From Eucalyptus grandis (taxonomy: Eukaryota; Streptophyta; Magnoliopsida; Myrtales; Myrtaceae): DNA of 64,000 nucleotides. This document shows positions 55,601 to 64,000 of the stretch, in pieces. Each line of letters opens with the position of its first letter. Position 1 is the first letter of the stretch. The stretch lies in contig NC_052619.1 of the NCBI RefSeq assembly GCF_016545825.1, positions 30,667,803-30,731,802 on the forward strand. The letters are read 5' to 3'. A model generated the notes under the pieces. That model had not been told where the DNA came from. It did no database searches and worked only from the letters and a program-made list of their open reading frames with translations. The position numbers and the translations under genes are program-made.

Positions 55601-57790
55601 GCAATTGGAAAGTTAACAAGTTTCACGTATTTGTCTTTTTATAGATGCGAGAATCTACTTGAGCTTTAAAAGTTTCGGACTCTTCTTCCTGATCCAAGGA
55701 GCTAGAATCATTGGTTGAGTTGGATTTACAACTTTCGGGGATATTCTCGTTCTTCTCCCTAATTCCATTGGAAGGTTAAAAAGTCTCAAGAATTTGCTTT
55801 TATGTAAATGCAATAATTTACATCTGAGCTTCCTAATTCCATTGGAACTCTATTGGAGAGCTAGAATCATTGGTCAAGTTGGATTTAAAACTCTATTTGT
55901 TTTTTCATGGATGGATCTACTTGAGCTTTCGGACTCTATCGGGGAACTAGAGTCATTGGTCCCTTATTCCATTGGAAGATTAAAAATCTTGAGCATTTGC
56001 ATTTATCTAAATGCAAGAACTTACATGAGCTTCCGAACTCTATCGGGGAACTAGAATCATTAGTTGACTTGGATTTAAAATTCTCAGGGATTTCCGTTCT
56101 CCCTAATTCCATTGGAAGGTTAATGAGTTTCACGCATCTATCTTTTTTTTGGATGCAAGAATCTACTTAAACTTCTAGACTCTATTGGAGAACTAGAAGC
56201 ATTGGTTGAGTTAGATTTAAAACTCTCGGGGATCTCCATTCTCCCTGATTCCATCGGAAAATTAAAGAATCTCAAGAATTTGATTCTAACTGAATGCATT
56301 AATTTACAAGAGCTACCAACCTCTATTTGGGAGCTAGAATCATTGGTCAAATTGGATTTAAAATGCTTAGGAATCTCCACTTTCCTCGATTCTATTGGAA
56401 GGTTAACGAATTTCACGCATTTGTCCTTTCCAGGATGCGAGAATCCGCTTGAACTTCCAAACTCTCTCGAGGAGTCAGAAGCATTGGTTAAGCTGGATTT
56501 AAAACACTTGGGGAGCTCCATTCTCCCTAGTTCCATTAGAAGGTTAAAAAATCTTAAACATTTGCTTTTATTTGAATGCAAGAATCTTACATGAGCTCTT
56601 TGGGGAACTTCATGGGGAACTTCTCCGTTCTCCCTAATTCCATTGGAAGGTTAACGAGTTTAACGTATTTGTCTTTTCAATCATTGGTTGAGTTGGATTT
56701 AAAAATTTGTTCTTCCTGATTCCATTGGAAGATTAAAGAATCTTGAGCGTTTGCTTTTATCTAAATGCCATAATTCCAATCAAACTAAAATCGTTAACAA
56801 ATTTGATTCGCATGTGTCTTATTCTATGGGCGATAGTATACTTGAGTTTGTCGCGCTAGAATCATTGGTTGAGTTGGATTTAGAAGTTTCGGGGATATCT
56901 GTTCTTCTTGATTCCATTGGAAGATTAAAGAATGTTGAGCGTTTGCTTTTATCTTGTTGCAAGAACTTACATCAACTTTCGGACTCTATCGGGGAACTAA
57001 AATTATTGGCCAAGTTAGATTTACAATTCTCGAGGATCTCTGTTCTCCCCAATTTCATTGGAAGGTTAACGAGTTTGACATATTTTTCTTTTCATGGATG
57101 TGAGAATCTACTTGAGCTTCCGGACTCTATTGGGGAACTAGAATTATTGGCTGAGTTGGATTTAGGAGTTTCGGGGATATTTGTTCTTCCTGATTCCATT
57201 GGAAGATTAAAGAATCTTGAGCGTTTGCTTTTATCTAAATGCAAGATCTTACATCGACTTTCGGACTCTATCGGGGAACTAAAATCATTGGCCAAGTTAG
57301 ATTTACAATTCTCGGGGATCTCCGTTCTCCCTAATTCCATTGGAAGGTTAACGAGTTTCACGTATTTGTCTTTTTATGGATGTGAGAATTTACTTGAGCT
57401 TCCGAACTCTATCGGGGAACTAGAATCATTGGTTGAGTTTGATTTAAATTTTTCAGGGATATTTATTTTTTCCTAATTCCATTGGAAGATTAAAGAATCT
57501 TGGGCGTTTGCTTTTATTTAATTGCAAGAACTTACATCAACTTCTAGACTCTATTGGAGAACCAAAATCATTGGTCAAGTTAGATTTAAAATTCTCAAGG
57601 ATCTCCGTTCTCCTTGCTTCCATAGAAAAGTTTACAAATTTAACACATTTGTCTTTTTTTCAAGATGCATTTATCTACATGAGCTTCCAAACTCTATTGG
57701 GCAAATGGAATCATTGGTTGATTTGGATTTAAAATTCTCAAGGATCTCCTTTCTCCTTGATTTTATTGGAAACCTGAAGAGACTAAAAGC
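52632..57790 (+). repeat. TNL exon 4: hyper-expanded LRR, about 35 copies of a 141-bp unit
   Basis: After an ordinary LRR start (MAKNLKILDLTMCCLLTKTP), the text NSIGRLKNLKHLLLSNCKNL, HELPDSIGEIESLVKLDLK, FSGISVLP recurs. The 141-bp (47-residue) unit holds two LRRs; exact spacing is seen between 53411 and 53552. I count 35-37 copies of CCATTGGAAGRTTAA-like text between 52980 and 57765. The array is broken into frames of 65-240 codons by indels, some at the unit junctions, and is scrambled at about 54905-55010 and 55190-55370. Usual TNL LRR regions have some 10-25 repeats; this would have over 70. Leu/Ile spacing fits LRRs, so it is coding-derived and not satellite DNA. Confidence 0.9.
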
Positions 57791-58693
57791 CTTAAATGTG
57801 GCATATACAAATATACGCACAATACCTTGTGCTCTTGGAGGGGTGGGGACACTTGAAGAGCTCGATGCCTCGTTTTGTCCACATCTCGTGGATGAAATCC
57901 CATGGGAAATGTGGAGTCTCACTCATTTGAGGATCTTGGACTTAGATGGGAGCCCAATTCTACAGTGCTGAGAAAGATCAATGGTTTCTCTAGTCTTGAA
58001 ATGCTTAAAATTGCAAGCCATCGGCTTTCTCCTTTGCCCAAACTTCCCTTGAGTATGAAATTCCTTGCGGTTGTAAGTGCTCAGTTCCCTATTCTTCCCG
58101 ACCTCTCGAGCCTAGTTCATTTACATCATCTCGAAGTGCGTAAAGAACGACGTATGACACTTTGGATCCCAAAGGAGGCTACCTCACCTTGGAAGGACAT
58201 GTTGTCCATCAATCGGCTTTCATTTAGCTTATCAACCTTGAAACTTCACTCTGTCCCGCAATTGCCGTATATTTCTGACTTGCAAAGCTTGTCGATTCTC
58301 TCTGTCAGCGAATGTTTAATGCCACGCTTGCCCAATGTATCGCACTTGAAGAGGCTACAAGAGTTACGGCTCAATGACTTCCCCGAACTGGAAGAGATTC
58401 CAGGTTTAGGAGAACTGGAAACACTGAAGTTTCTACACATTACCATGTGTGATGTGATCAAACAATTGCCTAATCTACTGCATCTCGAGCTAAAACACTG
58501 TGCAAAGTTAAGAGCCGTCGAAGGCTTGAAAGAGTTGAATTTTTTGGAGTATGCGGAGATTAGATATTGCATGTCCCTGGAAATGTTACCCGATATGCCG
58601 ACATCCACCAAACTGGAGATAGATTGGATCCCGCCAGAACCTACAGAATACACCGTTCGGGCGGCCAAGCGTTTGCGACTTTCGTTGGACTAG
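57791..58693 (+). pseudogene. TNL C-terminal post-LRR region
   Basis: It begins NVAYTNIRTIPCALGGVGTL then EELDASFCPHLVDEIPWEMW, shifts frame near 57960, then runs open to TAG at 58691-58693: INGFSSLEMLKIASHRLSPL, PKLPLSMKFLAVVSAQFPIL, LQELRLNDFPELEEIPGLGE and IPPEPTEYTVRAAKRLRLSL. This is the final LRR set and tail typical of woody-plant TNLs; the last 250 codons are uninterrupted. Confidence 0.85.
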
Positions 58694-60325
58694 TATGAAA
58701 GGTGGGCAATTATAGCCTTCCTTGTTGAAATTCTCAGGTTCCTTTTGATTCCAGTGAAGAAAAACAGAAGTTTTCATATTGGCTCTCATTTGCTAACCCT
58801 GCAGAGCTGGCTTGGAATAAAGGCTAGGAAAGAGTTGGCCGCGAGTATTCAGAGTTTTGACGCCCTGCACGCGGAATAAGAACCAAATTTGCGGCCTTGC
58901 ATGTGGAATAAAGCCAAATTTGCATAACCCATTCACCACCGACATGAACTAATCCAGGTGTCCTCATGTCACTTCTTGCGCCATCTATTATATTTCTTGA
59001 TGATGTTAAAGTGATGTTTGCTTTCTCATATTGAATTATCGTGGTGCATGAAGTTGTTGTATTTTATTCATTTCAATTATCTCTAAAGAATGGATAATTA
59101 TGTATGGCTTAACAAGTATTCATTACCAATATCTATGACGCCAGGCGCATTAGCCACGACGTCATGTCTTAGTGTTGTGGTTTTACCATTGAAAGACTAA
59201 AATTATTCCAAATTGTCATCCATCACACATTTGCTGAAACAACACCAGGTACTTCTGCAATTACCAAATCCACTTATTGAATTTGTGATTCCACATGGCC
59301 AATGAGTTGAATCAGTTATCAAGGACTTATTTTACATTTAATGTTCAAAACAACACATAGTGATGATTTACTTTGAAGTGATAATTTAGTTACTCAGAAT
59401 TGATCGGGCTGATATGACATGTTTTCTATCAAAGCAAAAATCGTTTGTTTGAGTCCGCTAATGGTTAAAGAAAATAGTAAATCATCAATGTGAAATTGAT
59501 AAGATTATGAAAAGGTCAAACTCAAAAAAACAAATTGCATGCCCCGATCCGAAGATATTTGCCATTTGAGCTGATGGCGAACTATATTTAGGTGGGCCAG
59601 GCCACAAAGCCGATGATCACCTATATGCATGATCACTCTGTTTTGTCTCATTATATTGGAAAGGTAAAATTAGTTTGCTGCGCAAAAACATATTCAAAAT
59701 GTCACATGACCAGCGCCGACAAAAACAAAGGTCTTTGCAAAGAGTATTGTGAAATTGGCAGATGTCTGAAAAGTTATAAGTTTAGACCGTGGACGGTTTT
59801 ATCAGAGTATGACTTAAAAATTCAAGTGCTTATGTCTTTTCGTTATCCACTCGTCCGGCAGTTCAGTATTAAGATTCTGCCTCTCCTAGTCTACATAAGC
59901 GTCTTTTACCTTTTATAGCACGCTCTGTGGACTCAAACGCCAGATTATGCGTAACTGCAATCAATAACTTGCTCCAGGGGCATCTTGTATGGGATCATGC
60001 TCAGAGTGTAGAAGCTAAGTTAATAAAATCAGGCTATCTGCAAGACTAGCAATGGAATCCAGAAGCCCCGTATAATTGATTGTTTTGGCTGAAATAATCA
60101 CGTAACTGCAAGTATGTATTAGGGAGTGTTGTTGGTTCTCTTCTCATGATCATGAGGTCGTTTATGGACATAAATACTCGGTATTAATGCTTAGGCAGCA
60201 AAACTGTGCAAGAAGCCAGTTTTGAGACAATGCCATGAAAGCCGACAACTGTTGTCCTTTCCCTGGATAACCTAGATGTTTGCTAAAGTATCTCATCAGA
60301 TTTCGATCTAGTAAGTTCCTTGCAG
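58694..60325. other. Intergenic DNA after the TNL
   Basis: Apart from the MDH exon remnant at 58801 no gene is recognised. A 108-codon frame at 59592-59918 has no family wording and no codon pattern I trust. Confidence 0.5.
58801..58861 (+). pseudogene. Malate dehydrogenase last-exon remnant (copy 2)
   Basis: After a good acceptor CTGCAG (58799-58804) the text codes AGLE, then with a frameshift KARKELAASIQ, the C-terminal helix of plant MDH (compare 32521-32570 and 62030-62080). Nothing of the other exons is nearby. Confidence 0.65.
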
Positions 60326-62103
60326 GCAGAAGTATTGAGTCTTAATCCTAAAGAAATCAATGTTCCATTTGTTGGGGGTCCTGTAGGAGCGACAACTTTA
60401 CTCTTTACCTCTTTTATCTCAGGTTTGCAGTGCATTCTTCCTAATAAGAACTTATATGTCTGACAGGGATGTTGTTAGACATTGCACTCTTCTATAAAAT
60501 GATAAATGTTGGTTGGCATTCGCAATCTATATATTAAACCCCTTTTTCTTTCACTTCTCAAGAAAGTGATCACCTAACAGTTACATCTTGCATCCAAACT
60601 GGTGGAACAGTAATTGTTGAAGAAATAAGTTTCTATTTTCTATGGATTTATGCATTAATATCACGTTCCAGTTAGTTTCTTCCGTTTTGGGTTTCCAGGT
60701 TGTAAAATGGTGCTTTAGCTATTCTAGTGATGCTAATTTTGAAACGGGTTTTGACAAGCTTTGGAGTACTGAGGCCACCCAAGGAGGATACAGTTACAAG
60801 CAAGCAATTCATTTTCCACACATGACTGCATGCTTAATCATGTTAAGAGTGTCTGAATTCTATAAACTCACAAGCCATTTTGAAGATGTACTGTGCTGAG
60901 AACCTTTTTTCATGAGAATGATGAGATTTCTGCAAGAATCACATCTTAGGTCCATGTGGGCATATATCTTTTGCTGGTCAACTTTATGGCATTGTCCATG
61001 CACTCAAATGAACATAAGAGAGCTTGTTATTATTTCTACTTGCAGAGGTCAAGGTATTTAATATATTAATGGCAGCTTGGAAAACCTATTGACTGCCACT
61101 ACCCAGGAAAAAGTCTTTATAAAGATCTTTGTCTGAATTAATAGGCAAAAGCACCTGTGGAGAAACAGTTTCTGATTATCTTGTCTGGTCCTCATTAGGA
61201 AAACAAAGGAAGGAAAAAGAAAGAATGTAGAAACAGAGCAACGTACATCTTTTGTTGTTACAGTATAGAGAATGACTTGCATTTTGATGATAAGGGAAGT
61301 AGTCCGTGCAGTGACACCATTGTTAAATATATCAGCTTTTCTTGAAAGTGATTGTTGGTGTCTACTTGAAACTAAATGTTTTCTGCATCTATTTCCACCA
61401 AGAAATTATGACATGATGTTCTTAGTCTTCACTTCCCTGCTTCCTTTGATTGTGTCATGAAGCCAACTGAATTGTATACATCTGTGCTTTGATAACTTTC
61501 AGGCTAAAGCTGGAGCTGGCTCTGCAACTCCCTCAACGGTGTGTCCTTTTTTTGGCCCGTGAGTTGTAGTCTGATCTATTTCATGAGCAGGAAATCTGAT
61601 GGCTCTTTGATATGCTAACTCTTTCACAAGCTCAAATAATGTGAAAATGAATAGCAGGCATATGCCGCTGTGAAGTTTGCCAACGTGTTGGCATTGTCAG
61701 AGTGTGCACTTTGCTTCTCAGGTTTGGTGCCTTAAAAAAAATTACCGAGATCCTATCCTTTTACTTCTCTCGAATACAAACTAAAATGACCAATGATTTT
61801 CTTTATTGTTATCCCTATTTTTTCAGGGGAAAGAGCTTCCATTCTTTGCATCTAAAGTCGCCTCGGCCGAACTGGGGCTAAGGAGGTTCTTCTCATTGGC
61901 TTGCTGAATGAGTAGGAAACATCTTAGAGTTTTAATAATCTAGAAATTGTTTAGGTCTGCTTTGATTACATCAAAGAAAGATTTAAGTTTTCTAATTTCA
62001 GCCATTGTTTGTTAACCTGTAGGGATGGCTTTAAAAGGGCAAAGAAAGAGCTAGCGGCCAGCATTCAGAAGGGCATTTCATAATTTTCATTAATCAAGAA
62101 GTG
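60326..62103 (+). pseudogene. NAD-malate dehydrogenase pseudogene, 5' truncated (copy 3)
   Basis: Six exon-like pieces match the second half of plant mitochondrial/glyoxysomal MDH in order: AEVLSLNPKEINVPFVGGPVG (60326-60422), IQTGGTVIVEE (about 60590-60624), AKAGAGSATPS (61503-61540), AYAAVKFANVLALSECA (61660-61720), KELPFFASKVASAELGLRRF (61827-61910, frameshifted) and KRAKKELAASIQKGIS (about 62030-62082). In VGGPVG the catalytic His of VGGHAG is Pro, so the enzyme would be dead. The NAD-binding first half is absent and the last exon is frameshifted. Introns are kept, so this arose by DNA duplication, not retroposition. Confidence 0.85.
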
Positions 62104-63299
62104 AGCAGGTTAAGGACGTGGCTTTACCAAGGAAAAAGACGTCTCTGCTTTCATAGTTTCTGGCTATTTTCTACTCAAAATTGGTGACTTAGGAATAAGT
62201 GGTTCAAACCAAACAAGATATCCAAGTTTATTTTGCCTACATGGCATAGAAAACACAAAGGTTTTTCTTTTCTCGCATGCAGTGTACTCAAATATTGGTC
62301 TGTGTAATAACATGGTGGATTGATGTTGGTGTATATCATTGTACTATGTCCATCTTTCTCGTGTTTCCAACTTTGAGACGCACCCATGATGTCGCCTCCA
62401 AGTAGCACTATCAGTTGTGCAATGCTGCAGTAAGCAAATGGTAGATAGAGGGTGCTGTGCTGGGCTTGCAGTTTAAGAGACTTTTTTTCTTTTTTTGGTC
62501 AGTCCTACTCTATTTCTACTCTAACACTCACTCTCAGACTTTTACCCTGCCTCCTTGTAAGGTGTGGGAGTTGAAACTCACTCGTGAAACTAAATCGTCC
62601 CCATCCCAACCCCTGAAAAGGTAGGGATTTGAACCCCCCATCTCCCCCTTCCAAGTTTAAGAGACTCAATGGCAGCTTCTTATGGCTTTATCAAGAAGCT
62701 GTGATGGACAAATGAGCAAGAGAGCCATCATAGAGGCTCTTCTTCGGTGTCAGGCAGGGGGGAGTTTGAGAATTTTTCAATCTGTAGATGCGTCTATCAC
62801 CAGCAGCAATTCTCAGGCCAAGTTTTTACACCCATGGAGAGGACAACTCGCATCCGTAACGTATTGCCAAGAGAGTAAAACCGGTTTAACCGGTTTGGAA
62901 CCGGTTTTGAAATCAGTTTCTTTGATAAACTCGGTTTTGAACCGGTTTCGAAATCGGTTCTCAGGTAAACTCAATCCAAACCCCATAATGACGTCCTTTT
63001 CTCCTCTCTTTCTGGTCGGATTCTCTCTCTCCTATGTCGGTCGGCCATCAACCAGCCCGATAGTACTCTCTGTTTTCGTTTTCGATTTCTTCATCGAATG
63101 TTACGATTTCGATGTGCTGCGATTTCGGTTTGTTCGTTTCTGATTTCTTCGGCGGCTTGCCATCGCCATTTGATGGCTGCGAGTGCTGACTACCCCTTAC
63201 CCACCGCACGTTTCTTTTTTCTTTTGTTTTTTGAGCTGCCCTCAATTTGATGTCTCACTTCAAGCTTGATTCTGTTTCAAGTCTCGTTTGCTACGTGCG
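62104..63299. other. Duplicated MDH-TNL spacer and TNL-copy promoter
   Basis: 62110-62870 is paralogous to 32591-33200. 62880-62960 is rich in AACCGGTTT-type words (an imperfect AACCGGTT palindrome repeated five times). 63000-63180 matches the TNL promoter at 48150-48320. No gene is seen. Confidence 0.6.
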
Positions 63300-63634
63300 A
63301 TGGCACCAGGGGACTGACGCTGGGACAACTTATACTGGTCGCTTCCGCAGTGCAAAGGTGGAGAAAGAAATACGTGTCAAAGACGACGAAGAGCTCCGAA
63401 TTGGTCAGAAGATTGGTGGAAACGACACTGACATTTATAAGGATTCTCTTACAATGCGTGGTTTGCGCATATGGTAGATTGCACTTCAAAGTCGGACGGA
63501 AAGCATCACTATACAATTTGATTTTGAGCTTGACATCATCCGTCTCCACATTGAATTTTGGATCTGGAGATGGATGATGTCAAGCTCAAAATCAAATCCT
63601 GTCGCTCCTGTCTCTTCCCAGTAGATACGAAAGG
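63300..63634 (+). pseudogene. Second TNL copy: TIR-exon remnant
   Basis: The ATG at 63300 (MAPGD) aligns with the ATG at 48461, but about 60 bp are deleted, removing the first TIR strand (FEVFLSFRG), and a TGA follows at once. Downstream text in shifted frames keeps IRVKDDEELRIGQKIGGN, corresponding to IRVFRDDEELRVSEQIGGN of the first copy, and later ALQSRTES-like spacer and a GTAAGT donor at 63635. It cannot encode a TIR domain. Confidence 0.8.
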
Positions 63635-64000
63635 GTAAGTTTCGTTTTTCCACTACTTTTTCGAATTATTTAATTCTAACATAATCTGTGACGCAATTTT
63701 TAAGCTAAAATTTCATCAATCATGTTATACATATAAAGGTAACAATGATCTCTGCATTTTTGGCTCTTATATAATCTAGTCTTCCTTGGAATGAGAAGAA
63801 AGGGAAGGGGCCATTTGGTTTGTCGAAATTCTTTGTTTCTTGTTTCGGTGAGAATAAAAATGAGTCCTTTGCTTCCTTGTAAAGGTGTTTAGTCTATCAA
63901 TAGACAGAAAAACCAACGCTGAGTGAACACTTTATACAATTGATAGAAGAAAATGGTAATTATTTTGTGACAACATGCCTTTGATTTAATCTGTTTGCGA
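63635..64000 (+). other. Second TNL copy: intron 1 start joined to intron 2 sequence
   Basis: 63635-63750 resembles the start of intron 1 of the first TNL (48940-49060). From about 63790 to the window end it resembles intron 2 (51960-52200). The NB-ARC exon and about 1.6 kb of intron 1 are missing between them. Confidence 0.65.

Larger units (their letters stand above)
48461..58693 (+). pseudogene. TIR-NB-LRR (TNL) disease resistance gene with expanded LRR, frameshifted
   Basis: The gene has four exons as read here: TIR (48461-48939), NB-ARC (50721-51815), a first LRR-linker exon (52255-52527) and a very long LRR plus C-terminal exon (52632-58693). TNL proteins sense pathogen effectors in the cytosol or nucleus and signal through TIR NADase activity. 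All domains are recognisable and splice sites look normal, but there is a frameshift at the start of the NB-ARC exon (about 50749), a stop at 53019, many frameshifts through the LRR (53310, 53835, 54280, 54910, 55195 and on) and another near 57960. As given it cannot encode the full protein. Assembly error in the repeat is an alternative for the LRR breaks, but not for the NB-ARC break. Confidence 0.9.

Noticed and set aside
56138..56581. 147-codon minus-strand frame (and similar ones) opposite the LRR
   Set aside because: These are shadows of the LRR repeat; repeated open frames arise on the antisense strand from the same codons.
52980..57765. CRISPR-like or satellite array
   Set aside because: The 141-bp periodicity encodes two LRRs per unit with Leu/Ile spacing, and it lies in the LRR exon of a TNL gene.
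59592..59918. 108-codon frame after the TNL as a gene
   Set aside because: No family wording, no upstream or splice context, and no paralogous copy elsewhere in the window.
60642..60899. 85-codon frame inside the MDH pseudogene as a separate gene
   Set aside because: It lies in the intron between MDH exon pieces and has no recognisable domain.
1..64000. tRNA or rRNA genes
   Set aside because: Apart from the tRNA-complementary primer sites of the retrotransposons, I saw no cloverleaf or rRNA sequence.

Overview
The window is plant nuclear DNA, very probably from a woody eudicot and plausibly Myrtaceae (Eucalyptus-like). This rests on a TIR-NB-LRR (TNL) resistance gene whose TIR wording is of the L6/Eucalyptus type, plant introns, a copia element, and Tekay/Del-like Ty3-gypsy retrotransposons with 3-3.7 kb LTRs. 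The species is inferred, not proven. No intact autonomous mobile element and no clearly intact host gene were found. By my boundaries about 38-39 kb of the 64 kb is retrotransposon, much of it nested.

Layout. 1-1944: 3' part of a copia element with its 3' LTR. 1945-5502: unassigned DNA with a GC-rich, exon-like block (2925-4440). 5503-24400: gypsy element A with target duplication CCATA/CTATA. Its 5' LTR holds a TIR transposon (8315-9152); its 3' LTR is split by two solo LTRs (15133-18775, duplication CTCAA; 19840-23221, duplication ATACC) and a small repeat-flanked insert (about 23353-23726). 24292-28812: tandem duplication of the end of that LTR plus flank, the second copy interrupted by a minus-oriented solo LTR (24939-28249, duplication GATAA). 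28813-33706: host flank with the 3' end of a malate dehydrogenase (MDH) gene and the far upstream part of a TNL promoter. 33707-48135: full-length but dead gypsy element B (duplication AGTTC), with another solo LTR (36128-39151) inside its 5' LTR. 48136-58693: a TNL pseudogene with a hugely expanded LRR region. 58801-62103: MDH remnants. 63300-64000: a second, gutted TNL copy.

How it fits together. An MDH-then-TNL cassette was duplicated in tandem: MDH tail plus TNL promoter occur at 32.3-33.2 kb and again at 60.3-63.6 kb. Element B landed in the promoter of the first TNL, leaving about 325 bp upstream of its ATG. Both TNL copies and all MDH copies are broken.

Most unusual signal. The long LTRs, although diverged and in both orientations, share a hidden architecture: a palindromic GTGAGT donor-like site, a minisatellite array, a 17-18 nt micro-exon-like segment ending at GTAAGT, a palindrome about 80 bp later, a small ORF encoding a related protein at a fixed distance from the LTR end, and a terminal hairpin whose arms co-vary between families. 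I know of no description of this; it reads like a spliced mini-gene carried inside the LTR.
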